Source of the DNA: Oscillospiraceae bacterium
Lineage (GTDB): Bacteria > Bacillota > Clostridia > Oscillospirales > Ruminococcaceae
Assembly: GCA_017550285.1 (NCBI GenBank)
Contig: JAFZPP010000047.1
Coordinates: 57,209 to 121,208, forward strand
Direction: 5' to 3'
DNA length: 64,000 bases
The first letter of the stretch is position 1; every line of letters begins with the position of its first letter. The position numbers and the translations under genes are program-made. This document shows, piece by piece, positions 1 through 8,831 of the stretch. The notes under the pieces were generated by a model, which ran no database searches, had not been told where the DNA came from, and saw only the letters and a program-made list of their open reading frames with translations.

Positions 1-1268
1 TGATTCTCGATTATCGCTTTGCATTGGTGCTGCTGCCAGTTGGTACTGTCCTGCTTTTCGCAACTTACGGTTTCCGCAAGGTGCTGAAAAAGATGCACAA
101 GCATATTCAGGAGCGTGACGGCAAGCTGCGCGTTTTCCTGCTGGAGCGCCTCGGCAGCCTGATGATGATTCGTTCCTTTGCGGCTGAACAGCAGACCAAA
201 GTCGAAGCAGCAGAAAAGATGCGCGCACAAAAAAACAGCCGTATGAAGCGCGTCCGTTTTTCCAATTTCTGCAACGTCGGCTTTCAGACCGGAATGCAAG
301 GAATGTATGTCGGCGGTGTGATTTACTGCGGTTGGGGGATTCTTGCCGGAACGATCAGCTATGGAACGCTTACTGCAATTACACAGCTCATCACGCAGAT
401 CCAATCCCCGTTTGCAAATATCACAGGCTATCTTCCGAAATTCTATGCGATGACGGCGAGCGCCGAGCGCCTCATGGAGATTGAAGATTTTGAGAATGAT
501 TCCGATGTGCAGCCAATGCCGATTGCGGACACGCTTGCATATTATCGGAATGATTTTGTTGCAATCAGGCTTGACAGCGCAGAATTTGCGTACTATCCTT
601 CCGGAGACAGTGTACGTCAGCTCAGCAAGGATGCAATGCCGGTTGTGCTGAAGAACCTGAGTCTGGAGATCAAAAAAGGACAGTATGTGGCGTTTACCGG
701 ACACAGCGGCTGCGGAAAATCAACGGTTTTGAAGCTGATGATGTGCATTTATAAGCTCGACGGCGGCAGACGGTATATCACCGCCGGAAACGGCATGACA
801 GAGGAGCTCTCGGCAAAATATCACCGACTGTTCGCTTATGTGCCGCAGGGAAATCAGCTTATGTCGGGAACGATTCGGAATGTTGTTTGTTTTGCGGATC
901 AGACGCAGTCTGATAACACGAAAAAGATAGAAGAAGCCTTGAAAATCGCTTGCGCAGATGAATTTGTCAATGCGCTGGATAACGGAATAGATACGCTGCT
1001 CGGTGAGCGGGGAACCGGTCTTTCCGAGGGGCAGATGCAGCGTGTTGCAATCGCAAGAGCGGTGTTCTCTGACAGTCCGATTCTGCTCCTTGATGAGGCG
1101 ACATCAGCACTTGATGAAAAAACAGAACAGCAGGTACTCCGGAATCTGCGGCGCATGACGGATAAGACTGTTGTGATTGTGACGCACCGTCCGGCGGCAC
1201 TTGAAATCTGCGACCGGATACTGAATTTTACCGGCTACGGTGTGATGGAAATAAATGGTAAAACGTGA
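1..1268 (+). CDS. ABC exporter, permease plus ATPase (5' end outside window)
   Basis: The frame is open from the window edge, so the first ATG/TTG inside it is not the start. The visible part holds the last membrane segments of an ABC exporter permease and a complete ATPase: Walker A GHSGCGKST, Q-loop VPQGN, signature LSEGQMQR (G to E in LSGGQ), Walker B ILLLDEATSALD and H-loop VIVTHRP. No peptidase domain is visible in this part. It would sit in the inner membrane and export a substrate I cannot identify. Its last 14 bases overlap the ATG of a truncated nucleotidyltransferase gene (1255), exactly as in the paralogous junction near 26890. Exporters next to such nucleotidyltransferases occur in peptide-biosynthesis clusters, so a peptide cargo is an inference. 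Confidence 0.9.
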   Translation, partial: ILDYRFALVLLPVGTVLLFATYGFRKVLKKMHKHIQERDGKLRVFLLERLGSLMMIRSFAAEQQTKVEAAEKMRAQKNSRMKRVRFSNFCNVGFQTGMQGMYVGGVIYCGWGILAGTISYGTLTAITQLITQIQSPFANITGYLPKFYAMTASAERLMEIEDFENDSDVQPMPIADTLAYYRNDFVAIRLDSAEFAYYPSGDSVRQLSKDAMPVVLKNLSLEIKKGQYVAFTGHSGCGKSTVLKLMMCIYKLDGGRRYITAGNGMTEELSAKYHRLFAYVPQGNQLMSGTIRNVVCFADQTQSDNTKKIEEALKIACADEFVNALDNGIDTLLGERGTGLSEGQMQRVAIARAVFSDSPILLLDEATSALDEKTEQQVLRNLRRMTDKTVVIVTHRPAALEICDRILNFTGYGVMEINGKT

Positions 1269-1290
1269 ATATCGGTATTCTGTCTGCAAA
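1255..1290 (+). pseudogene. Start of a nucleotidyltransferase gene, broken off after a few codons
   Basis: ATG at 1255 followed by MVKREYRY matches MEKREYRR, the start of the intact nucleotidyltransferase at 26890, and overlaps the exporter stop by the same 14 bases as there. After about eight codons the similarity ends and the sequence runs into a promoter. I read this as the stump of a lost paralogue. The exact breakpoint cannot be set from the sequence alone. Confidence 0.6.
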
Positions 1291-1305
1291 TTTAGGTTAC
1301 AATAC

Positions 1306-1334
1306 TTGACAAATCCGCGTATCTGTGTTATAAT
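1306..1334 (+). promoter_or_regulatory. Sigma-A promoter for the 1341-1504 RNA
   Basis: TTGACA at 1306-1311 and TATAAT at 1329-1334 with 17 bp between: a perfect consensus. The next open gene starts 300 bp downstream, beyond a terminator, so the promoter appears to serve a short untranslated transcript. Confidence 0.85.
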
Positions 1335-1340
1335 GACAAA

Positions 1341-1504
1341 CGCAGCCTGTTCTGGAGCATTGACAGGCATTCTTCACAAGAAGTTGACAGAGATGCTGCG
1401 GTTTAATTCGCACAATCACAAAAAGACAGCAGTATTTTTGCCGGGATTTGTCGCTACACAGCAGTGCACACTGCCCTGAAAGGGGACAGTGTGCCTTTTT
1501 GTTT
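1341..1504 (+). ncRNA. Candidate structured small RNA, about 160 nt
   Basis: The stretch lies between a perfect promoter and a strong terminator and has no convincing ORF. It can fold: CGCAGC (1341-1346) pairs with GCTGCG (1395-1400) and encloses CCTGT/ACAGG and the small hairpin CTTC-ACAA-GAAG (1372-1383). A second domain, GACA...TGTC, follows before the terminator. I do not recognise a known family (not 6S, SRP, tmRNA, or a riboswitch I know). It could instead be an attenuated leader for the gene at 1640. Confidence 0.45.
1466..1504 (+). terminator. Terminator of the small RNA
   Basis: GCACACTG (1466-1473) pairs with CAGTGTGC (1487-1494) and extends inward with CCC/GGG, followed by CTTTTTGTTTT. 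Confidence 0.85.
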
Positions 1505-1639
1505 TGTGAAGCCGGATGCTGCGGCTTTCATGAAAGCGGATTGCTGTCTCTGCATAGCTGCGGAGCATGCCTTGCGGGAAAATGGCTTTTGCACAGCTGC
1601 GAACAATTCTGAACAGACATCAGATGAAAGGATGATTGT

Positions 1640-2437
1640 ATGAAAACAAAGATTCTGGCATGCAGCATTGCGTGTGCGGTGCTGCTTGCGGAAACATCGG
1701 CTGTATGGAGCGTCAGTGCGGCACAGACTGCGGCGCCCGGAGATGCATCGAAAGCGGTTGCTTACAGCAAGGCTGCTGCGGCGGCATCGGCTGATGATGA
1801 TCGGGCAGGCGAGAACGAAAACGAGGATCCCAGGCAGAAAACAGTCACGGTGAAAGCATATCAGATTACATCGGATCATGTGAAGATTCTGCTGAATAAG
1901 AGGGATCTGCGTCCCGCCTATGAAACTTACAGTCTGCTGCTCAGCGGTCTGTATCCGTCCAATTCGTATGACAAAACCCTGGAACAGCCGGAGGATACCG
2001 CCCGGATTTCTGACTGGTTCCTGACAGAGGACGGCTATCAGCGCGTGGACAGATACGGAAAGCTGGCGCTGGAAGAGGACCATTCTGTTTATTATATGAC
2101 GAAGTATGTACCTTTGCATTATGTCCGGTTCGATGCCGGAGAAGGCAAAACGATCTGGCTTTCCGCAAAGCCGTCTTATTCCGGCAGGGTACGCAGTGTC
2201 GCAGAGAATGAGGCGATCCTGGCAGAGCAGGATAAGCTCGGCAACCGGCTCCCGACGGCTGAATGGGGCGACCGCGCATTCCTTGGCTGGTTTACTGCAC
2301 CGGAGGGCGGCGAGGAGATTACAAAGGATACTCCTATTTCCGGTGACAAGGAGCTGACGTTCTATGCGCACTGGGACAAGGAAGGTACGGCTTCGCCGCG
2401 CAGCGAATATTACGTCAGTATGCTGTATACTTTTTAA
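1640..2437 (+). CDS. Secreted protein with InlB/Flg_new-type repeat; 3' end probably altered
   Basis: 265 residues. An ATG after AAAGGATGATTGT starts a signal peptide (MKTKILACSIACAVLLAETSA). A low-complexity Ala-rich stretch follows, then an undefined domain, then an InlB B-repeat/Flg_new-like module (VRFDAGEG ... AFLGWFTAPEGGEE ... LTFYAHW). Its last codons run into the reverse-oriented TPR fragment at about 2425-2437, so the present stop is probably not the ancestral one. It may once have been the N-terminal half of the start-less RICIN-CHAP-dockerin protein downstream, which is in the same frame modulo 3. That is inference; an independent small secreted protein is also possible. Confidence 0.75.
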   Translation: MKTKILACSIACAVLLAETSAVWSVSAAQTAAPGDASKAVAYSKAAAAASADDDRAGENENEDPRQKTVTVKAYQITSDHVKILLNKRDLRPAYETYSLLLSGLYPSNSYDKTLEQPEDTARISDWFLTEDGYQRVDRYGKLALEEDHSVYYMTKYVPLHYVRFDAGEGKTIWLSAKPSYSGRVRSVAENEAILAEQDKLGNRLPTAEWGDRAFLGWFTAPEGGEEITKDTPISGDKELTFYAHWDKEGTASPRSEYYVSMLYTF

Positions 2438-3478
2438 CGCAGGTTCCAAAGCTTTCACAGTCTTTTCTCCGTATTTTGAAAGCTTATCAATCAATTTCTT
2501 AGCTTTACGCATCAATGCTTTCAGCTTTTGTTGATCCGCCAAATCCGGATGCAGCATTATAAATTCGCCGTAAAATGCGATGACTGCTATCAGTGTTTGT
2601 TCCGCAGCCAGCGAAGCATCCTGATTCAGATTGGAAACATATGATATGATCGTGTGATACTCAGCAAGGATATCTTTACTGTCGTCCTTCAGAGCATCAG
2701 AAACCAGCAATTTGCCAAGTACTGCATTTACAGAAAAAATGCCGTATCTGCGATCACCGCACGAAATCTTATTAAATTTCAGATTTTCAGATTCATCCTT
2801 TTTCAGTTCTTCTATCAAGCTCTCTGCTTGGGAAAAGAGATAGAATGCTGCGATATATAGATCCTCTTGTCCGGTTTTGAAACCCAACTGCTTTACGGCA
2901 GCCGTTCGTGTTGCACATTCTCTGGCAGTCTCTGATAATTTGCCCAGTGTAAACAGATAAACAGCTTCGATCATCCTGTGGTTAAACAGTACATTCTGCT
3001 GATTCGCCGACATTTTTTGTGGAGTACAGTCTTTCTGATCGAATGTCTCCCAGCTTTCTGCAAGCAGCGCCGCGATCTCCTCAGCCCAGCTTTTTTCCAG
3101 TAGAACCTTGTCAAATCTCAATCCATTCACACAGGCAGATTGTGATATATAATATGAAGCCAAAGAATACGCAGATATGCTTACCTTTTCAGCAAAATCT
3201 TCGGGCTTTTCTTTTTTTAGTCTTCTTCGCACTTCCAGTGCGTCCTTTAATAATTGATTTGCTGAATGATAATCATGTACCAGTGTGTATGCAATACCAA
3301 GATTGGTCTGCGCGAGTGCAACCAGATTGGGGATTTCTTCCTTGAACTTCAATCTTGTGATCAGCGCCGACTGATACCAGCGGATTGCCTTATCCATATT
3401 AAATTGCTTGCGATAAATTATCGCGCGGTTATTGAACAGTTTGGTTTTGTGCAGTTCTTCCCAGCGGGTCAGATCCTC
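2428..3478 (-). pseudogene. TPR-protein gene fragment without start or stop
   Basis: On the minus strand about 340 codons read as a helical tetratricopeptide protein (LFNNRAIIYRKQFNMDKAIRWY, NLGIAYTLVHDYHSANQLLK, ALEVRRRLKKEKPEDF). The frame has neither a start with a ribosome site at its 5' end nor a stop at its 3' end; both ends fuse into the antisense of secreted-protein genes. The base composition is visibly more AT-rich than both flanks. This is a reverse-oriented insert, or a chimeric join, cut out of a longer gene. The long minus-strand frame continuing to 1454 is only antisense read-through. Limits are approximate (plus or minus 15 bp). Confidence 0.65.
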
Positions 3479-6112
3479 ATGCCGGACAGCACAGTCGTCA
3501 TCCAGACTCTGGCGGAAGCGAATAACCTTGCCGTCGATATTGAAGGCGGCAATCTCACAGAGGGTACGAACTGTCAGCTCTATGACCGCAATAATTCAGC
3601 AGCTCAGATTTGCCGCTTTATTTCAGCCGGAAGCGGCTACTACTACATCCTGCTTGCCAAAACCAAGAATATGGTTCTGGATGTCAAGGGCGGAAAGGGC
3701 TTTTCCGGCTGCAATGTACAGCTCTATTCCGCAAACGGATCGGACGGTCAGCTATGGACTCTGGAAAGCACAGACGAAGAGGGTGCCGTCCGCATCAAAT
3801 CCAAAACCGGCTTCTATCTCGACGTATCCGGCGGCAATTTCGAGAACGGCACCAATATTCAGGTATATGACGGCAATCAGTCCATTTCGCAGAAATTCTA
3901 TCTGAATAAGGCATATGATCCGAACGATGCAATCACCTATGCACGGAAGTATTCGGAGGATACCGGCAAATATACCGGCGTATATAATAAGAATTTTACG
4001 ACTGATTTTGTTCTGAACGGCGGAGACTGTGCCAATTTCGGTTCTCAGTGTCTGTTCGCCGGCCATTTTACTCTGACACCGGACTGGAATCCGGTTTATC
4101 CGGGCGGTGACAAGAATTACAGCAACGGTCAGCTGAACTGGATCAGAGCAAACGGCTTGAAGAATTATCTCGAATCACTGGGGTATCCGATTCGCAGAAT
4201 TCAGTCCAAGGACGATCTGAACCTGATTCACAAGGGCGATATCGTTTTCAAGATCAATGACAAAGGCGAGGTGTCCCATACAACGATCTGTTCTGATGTC
4301 AGCGGTACACCGAAATTCTGTGCGCATTCCGCATGGCGCAGGGATCATGAATATCTGGATGTTTATGATCAGTTTATAAACGGCTATATCGTGGATTTGA
4401 CTTTCTCCGACAGTGCAAAGGTATCCCTGCCTGCGCCGAGAAATACGGGTGCGGCGCAGCAGACTGTTCAGACCGTACAGCCGACCGCCTCGAACGGACA
4501 GGTCTGCCGGACACCGGAGGAGACAATGGCATGGATTCGTGCCAGAGTTGCCGAAAAGTGGGGCGAGGATGTTGACGGATTTGCGGGCTGTCAATGTGTT
4601 GATTTAATTAAATTCTATATCAAATATTTGACGGGCGGAAAAACCCCGAACTTTATTGCAAACGCATTTGAATATGCATATTTCGCACTGCCGGACGGTT
4701 TTACCCGCATCACATCCAATCCGCAGCCGGGTGATATCGTTGTCTGGGACAAAAACAAAGGCAGTGCCGGAAGCTACGGACATGTCGGCATCGTGATGAG
4801 CGTCAGCGGCGGCACGATCACTGTTGCAGAAACGAATTACAGCGGAATGATGTATGTTACAGTGCATGATCATCCGACCTCGACAGTAACCTGCTACATC
4901 CGCCCGTCCTTTGTTTCCTCGAATCAGCCTGCCGTGAGCACGAATCTCCAGCCCGGCAGATACAAGGTAATCACGCCGGTCGGCGTCAATGTCCATGCAC
5001 AGGCATCGCAGAATTCCACGCTGATTGCAGCAGCATCTCCCAACGTCACATTTGTTGTCACAGAAGTCAAAAACGGTTACGGCTATACGCCTGAAATCTA
5101 CAGTTGGGTCGGCAACTCGCAAAGCAATCACGCAGGCTGGGTCATTCTGGATGCAGATTGCTGCGAATATCTCGGCGAAGCAGTCAAGACGACGGAGAAA
5201 CCGGCAACAACGACGAAGACTACGACGACTACAACGACAACCACAACAACTAGTACGACAACCGCACCGCCGGAACCGAAGCTGGCAGGCGATATCAATA
5301 CCGATGAGCGGGTAGATGTGTCGGATGCAGTGCTCATGGCAAGATTTGTCGCAGAGGATACTGTGAACATCAGCACGGCAGGCCGCAGAAACGCCGATGC
5401 AGACGGCGACGGCATGCTCAATTCCGACGATGTGATCACGATTCTGAAAATGATCGCGCATCTGCCGGTGGACACATGGAAGGAAGATGACGGAAAAACA
5501 CAGACCGGTACCGTCAAGAGCGAATACTGGGAATATGACATTGTTTCAAAGAAGACCGCGGATGCACCGACGATGCAGGGCTGGAAGCTCGTTTCGACCG
5601 GCTGGCAGCAAACCGGAACCGGTACCTATCAGTATGCAGATTTCCCGTCCGGATTTTCGCAGTCCGATGCGAGATATCAGGCAATCGGCAAATCCGCCGG
5701 AAAGAATACGGAATCTGAAACCGCGAAGCGTGTCTACGGCAATGCGGCGGTCAAGGAATACATCTACTGGCACTGGTGTTATCCCATGGCTGAAAAATGC
5801 AGCGAGAATGACCGCTATATCGGCGAATACAACGGCGATCAAACACCTGCCGGAACCTGTACGGTATGGGAAGCCTTCACCTCAGCCGAAAACGTGAATC
5901 CTTCGGATAAAAGCGGTACGGCATGCAAGATCACCGGTCATTCCGACGGATATTCCTACTGGTGGTTCCGGCTGCCGGTTTATCAGCAGAGCTATACAGA
6001 TTATCAGAAGCAGTACACCTTCGAGAAAACCGAGCATTTTAAGTCAGAACAGGCACCCGCTGCAAATCAGAATGCGGTCAATGTCCGGCACTATGTGCTG
6101 ACAGCAAACTGA
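3479..6112 (+). CDS. RICIN-amidase_6-CHAP-SH3-dockerin protein lacking its N-terminus
   Basis: From ATG 3479 (877 residues; no signal peptide or good ribosome site, so a 5' truncation). Order: RICIN-type beta-trefoil (about 1-150, repeated LAVDIEGGN/LDVKGGK/LDVSGGN), putative amidase_6 domain (155-310, GGDCANFGSQ, HTTICSD), CHAP amidase (345-475, Cys in GCQCVDLI near 372, His in GHVGIV near 436), SH3-like domain (490-565), Thr-rich linker, dockerin (602-665, DERVDVSDAVL and DADGDGMLNSDD), and a C-terminal domain of unknown role. The combination points to a peptidoglycan-cleaving protein intended for the cellulosome or cell surface. Without a signal peptide the present product is unlikely to be exported. 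An open frame extends upstream to 3266 but there it reads antisense to the TPR fragment. Confidence 0.8.
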   Translation: MPDSTVVIQTLAEANNLAVDIEGGNLTEGTNCQLYDRNNSAAQICRFISAGSGYYYILLAKTKNMVLDVKGGKGFSGCNVQLYSANGSDGQLWTLESTDEEGAVRIKSKTGFYLDVSGGNFENGTNIQVYDGNQSISQKFYLNKAYDPNDAITYARKYSEDTGKYTGVYNKNFTTDFVLNGGDCANFGSQCLFAGHFTLTPDWNPVYPGGDKNYSNGQLNWIRANGLKNYLESLGYPIRRIQSKDDLNLIHKGDIVFKINDKGEVSHTTICSDVSGTPKFCAHSAWRRDHEYLDVYDQFINGYIVDLTFSDSAKVSLPAPRNTGAAQQTVQTVQPTASNGQVCRTPEETMAWIRARVAEKWGEDVDGFAGCQCVDLIKFYIKYLTGGKTPNFIANAFEYAYFALPDGFTRITSNPQPGDIVVWDKNKGSAGSYGHVGIVMSVSGGTITVAETNYSGMMYVTVHDHPTSTVTCYIRPSFVSSNQPAVSTNLQPGRYKVITPVGVNVHAQASQNSTLIAAASPNVTFVVTEVKNGYGYTPEIYSWVGNSQSNHAGWVILDADCCEYLGEAVKTTEKPATTTKTTTTTTTTTTTSTTTAPPEPKLAGDINTDERVDVSDAVLMARFVAEDTVNISTAGRRNADADGDGMLNSDDVITILKMIAHLPVDTWKEDDGKTQTGTVKSEYWEYDIVSKKTADAPTMQGWKLVSTGWQQTGTGTYQYADFPSGFSQSDARYQAIGKSAGKNTESETAKRVYGNAAVKEYIYWHWCYPMAEKCSENDRYIGEYNGDQTPAGTCTVWEAFTSAENVNPSDKSGTACKITGHSDGYSYWWFRLPVYQQSYTDYQKQYTFEKTEHFKSEQAPAANQNAVNVRHYVLTAN

Positions 6113-6125
6113 ATACAACCAAAAG

Positions 6126-6162
6126 AACCCTGCTGTAGCAATCCAGCAGGGTTCAGCTTTTT
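6126..6162 (+). terminator. Terminator
   Basis: AACCCTGCTG (6126-6135) and CAGCAGGGTT (6144-6153) form a 10-bp stem with an 8-nt loop, followed by CAGCTTTTTC. It closes the CHAP-dockerin gene. Confidence 0.9.
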
Positions 6163-6262
6163 CGTATTGATTTCTGTATCAAAACTGAAACGGCATGTTA
6201 TCTGCGCTGTGCTCGTTCAGGTTTGTCCGGACCGCACCGGCATCCTGTATGACAAATTCTTC

Positions 6263-6874
6263 TCACGAATTACGAGGGGTATCTGTAAGAATGCCCGCAC
6301 CGATTTTTTTATAGTGCGGAAATGCGCCGTTCCCGACATAGAGATCGGTATCGCTGTCGGTTTTCAGGAAGCCCAGGATAAATTCGCCGTCTTTGCTGTA
6401 GAGATTATACCAGTAATTGACAGTTCCTTCGATTTCCGCTGGCTCAAGGCGGATGATGCCTTCGTTTTCCTGACTGCCGGATGCATAGAAGGACTTGAAG
6501 TGACCGTCCGCGTCAATGTGGATTGAAGCAGCTGCCGGATCGCCGTCAATATACCATAATCCGGCGATAGAGCTGAAATCAGCATCCGGCGCACCCTTCA
6601 TTTCGGTTGTTGCGGCAGTTGTTTCCGGTTCGGCAGTGGTTTCAGTTTCAGCAGTGGTTTCTGTTTCGGATGCTGTTGCGGATTCTGTGGTTTCCGTGGC
6701 TGCCTCTGCGGTTGTGCTCGCAGTCGTTTCAGTTGTATCTGCGGAGAGGACTGTTTCGGATGTTACAGTAGTTGAATCCGGCGCGGATGCAGCAGAGCTT
6801 CCGTCGGGCGTATCGCAGGACGGCAGAACGAGCATGGCTGCAAGCAGCAGAAAACCGATGATTGACTTTTTCAT
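6263..6874 (-). CDS. Lipoprotein with Thr/Glu-rich spacer
   Basis: 203 residues. Start ATG at 6874 with GGAGG eight bases upstream. Signal peptide with lipobox LPSC (Cys about 20) predicts a lipid-anchored surface protein. Residues 25-95 are a spacer of ETTAETE-type repeats. The remaining 100 residues form a small globular domain (ISGLWYIDGDP-like start SIAGLWYIDGDP, then IHIDADGHFKSFY) resembling the short beta-rich modules seen in Ruminococcus surface proteins; function unknown. Monocistronic under the promoter at 6918-6946. Confidence 0.8.
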   Translation of the reverse strand: MKKSIIGFLLLAAMLVLPSCDTPDGSSAASAPDSTTVTSETVLSADTTETTASTTAEAATETTESATASETETTAETETTAEPETTAATTEMKGAPDADFSSIAGLWYIDGDPAAASIHIDADGHFKSFYASGSQENEGIIRLEPAEIEGTVNYWYNLYSKDGEFILGFLKTDSDTDLYVGNGAFPHYKKIGAGILTDTPRNS

Positions 6875-6917
6875 CTATAATACCTCCAGTTGATTATTCA
6901 TATACTCATGTTCCTAT

Positions 6918-6946
6918 ATTATAGCGCTTTTGACGCGGAAAGTCAA
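6918..6946 (-). promoter_or_regulatory. Promoter of the 6874 lipoprotein gene
   Basis: On the minus strand TTGACT (6941-6946), 17 bp, TATAAT (6918-6923). Confidence 0.75.
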
Positions 6947-7005
6947 CTCATACCGCTTCTATGATAGCATTCCCGCAGAAAAAACAGTAATTTTACCGCA
7001 TCCTC

Positions 7006-7034
7006 TTGCCAAACGGCTGAAAATCATGTATAAT
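7006..7034 (+). promoter_or_regulatory. Promoter of the DUF4349 gene
   Basis: TTGCCA (7006-7011), 17 bp, TATAAT (7029-7034). It leaves a 200-nt leader before the start codon; a GCAAA...TTTGC hairpin near 7173-7195 is the only structure I see there. The rest of 6947-7240 holds nothing recognisable. Confidence 0.7.
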
Positions 7035-7246
7035 AAAAGAAAGCAGCAATGTCTTGTACTCCTTTGCAAATCTGCACCGTGAAATAACGGCGCAAACAAT
7101 CTTTCTGAATTTTTCAAAAAAATCGTAAGGATTTTCTCCGGTACGGTCGTATATGTATTAAAGGCGGATGACGCGAAGCAAACCGCGGCATTTGCGGAAT
7201 AGAATAACAGAATCAGATTGCATATTGTTTTGAGGAGGATATGAAC

Positions 7247-8347
7247 ATGAAAAGATTACAACTGACAGCAGCGCTTCTTGCAGGCATGTGCCTGCTCGCA
7301 TCCTGCGGCGAATCCAATAAAATGGACTGTGCTGTGGAAGACAATTATACCATGCAGAGCAATGAAGCCAAAGCAGACTATTCTGAAAACAGTTATGACG
7401 CAGCGGAAGAGGCAGACGAGCGCGCGTACAGCATGGATGCCGAAGCCGCAGATTACACACAGGCGGATGCCAAGGCAATCAATACACAAATGCTGGTCTA
7501 TTCCTGTGAAATGAGCATAGACGTAATGGAGTTTGACGATTCCGTGGACAAGCTCCATGACCTGATCAGCAAGTATAAGGGCTTTATCGAGAGCGAGACC
7601 TACTCCGACGGCGGCAATACATCCCAATGGAAGTATAACGACGAGCAGAAATGGAAAACCCTCAGTACGCTGATCAGAATACCGAGCGCATCCTATGATG
7701 ATTTCTGCAAGGACGCGGAAGGTGTCGGCGATATCAGACGGAAAAATGCGTCTGTGCAGAATCTGAGCACGGAATATTCTGACCTGAGAACCACACTCAA
7801 GATCTATGAAGCAAAGGAAAAGCGCTATATTGATCTTCTCGCGGATATGAAGAGCGAGAGTGAAGCGATCTCTGTTGAGAAGGAACTGACTAATATTCAG
7901 GTCGAGATTGCAAGAATCAAAACGCGCATGAACAATATCGAGAATGATGTTGCATATTCCTATATCAATCTGACTGTCAATGAGGTGCGCGAATATACCG
8001 CCGAGCCTGTTATTGAAAAGACGGACACATTCGGTCAGCGTCTGATGAATACCGTATCCAAAACATGGCACGGATTCCTTGAATTCCTCGAAGGACTGCT
8101 GTTCTTCCTCATCAGAGTGCTGCCGTATCTCCTGTTGCTCGCGCTTCTCCTGTTCCCGATCAATCGCATCAGAAAAGCCATCAAGAAGAAAAGAGCTGCC
8201 CGTGATGCTGCATGGTATCAGGCACAGATGAACGCACAATTGAATGCACAGATGAATGCACAGGCGGCAGGACCGGATACAGCTGCAAATACTGTATCTG
8301 AGACAGCAGAAACACCGCAAGAGAACGATCATGCGGATGAATCATAA
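7247..8347 (+). CDS. DUF4349 lipoprotein
   Basis: 366 residues from ATG 7247, chosen over ATG 7241 because GAGGAGG lies eight bases upstream of 7247 but only two upstream of 7241. Lipobox LLASC (Cys near 22). An acidic spacer follows, then the DUF4349 domain with its long coiled coil (TEYSDLRTTLKIYEAKEKRY, VEKELTNIQVEIARIKTRM), then one C-terminal membrane segment (FFLIRVLPYLLLLALLLFP) and a basic/Gln-rich cytoplasmic tail. Family proteins are surface-exposed and of unknown function. Own promoter and own terminator. Confidence 0.88.
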   Translation: MKRLQLTAALLAGMCLLASCGESNKMDCAVEDNYTMQSNEAKADYSENSYDAAEEADERAYSMDAEAADYTQADAKAINTQMLVYSCEMSIDVMEFDDSVDKLHDLISKYKGFIESETYSDGGNTSQWKYNDEQKWKTLSTLIRIPSASYDDFCKDAEGVGDIRRKNASVQNLSTEYSDLRTTLKIYEAKEKRYIDLLADMKSESEAISVEKELTNIQVEIARIKTRMNNIENDVAYSYINLTVNEVREYTAEPVIEKTDTFGQRLMNTVSKTWHGFLEFLEGLLFFLIRVLPYLLLLALLLFPINRIRKAIKKKRAARDAAWYQAQMNAQLNAQMNAQAAGPDTAANTVSETAETPQENDHADES

Positions 8348-8355
8348 ATAATCGG

Positions 8356-8384
8356 AAGCGCTCCGTGTTGATACGGAGCGCTTT
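8356..8384 (+). terminator. Terminator
   Basis: AAGCGCTCCGT (8356-8366) pairs perfectly with ACGGAGCGCTT (8373-8383), 6-nt loop, short T run. Confidence 0.8.
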
Positions 8385-8457
8385 CTGCATATCCGGACGG
8401 CCAGCACAAATCCGTCTATCAGAATATGACGTAAATACGTATATTGTGCGACTCGGT

Positions 8458-8643
8458 TTAATCTGACCCGCCATGTCCTGCGTCCAGCACGATCACAGGG
8501 GGCTGCGCTGCGGATGCGGCGACGGTATCCGGCGCATGCTGCTGATTCCGCAGAACGGCAAGCTGCATGCCAGCAACACTGACTGCGAGGATGCCGAAGA
8601 ACAGCGCACTTCCGGTTACGATCTTTCTGATTTCCGGTTTCAT
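8458..8643 (-). pseudogene. N-acetylmuramoyl-L-alanine amidase (Amidase_3), N-terminal stump
   Basis: ATG at 8643 with AGAGGTGG upstream encodes a membrane anchor (IVTGSALFFGILAVSVAG) and a linker, and ends with VIVLDAGHGGSD then a stop. That is the first Zn-ligand motif of the Amidase_3 (CwlD/CwlC-like) fold, where a functional enzyme continues for about 170 residues. Nothing resembling the rest follows. The 61-residue product cannot be a functional amidase. Confidence 0.75.
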
Positions 8644-8757
8644 ACATACCACCTCTGATAATAAATAGTAGTAAACTTGTATGTCAGCCGGAAACATAAT
8701 ATACCTTGCAGCTCGCGGAATCTTTCTGGAGATATCCGCATTTTGAAAACCGGAGCG

Positions 8758-8789
8758 AAAAACAGCCCTCTGCGTGTAGCAGGGGGCTG
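8758..8789 (-). terminator. Terminator behind the dockerin stump
   Basis: CAGCCCTCTGC (8763-8773) pairs with GCAGGGGGCTG (8779-8789) apart from wobble; on the minus strand the stem is followed by TTTTTC. It now also serves as the end of the SNF2 transcript. Confidence 0.75.
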
Positions 8790-8831
8790 CTGCATGTGCG
8801 GTGTATTTCGGATGTGAAGGGGGGAGTGCGG

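Noticed and set aside
1454..3397. 647-codon minus-strand open frame treated as one TPR protein
   Set aside because: Only about 330 residues are TPR-like; the rest is antisense to the InlB-repeat protein and continues by chance lack of stops.
5210..5265. ACG-type simple repeat as a phase-variation tract
   Set aside because: It is a triplet-biased Thr linker with mixed codons; slippage would not shift the frame.
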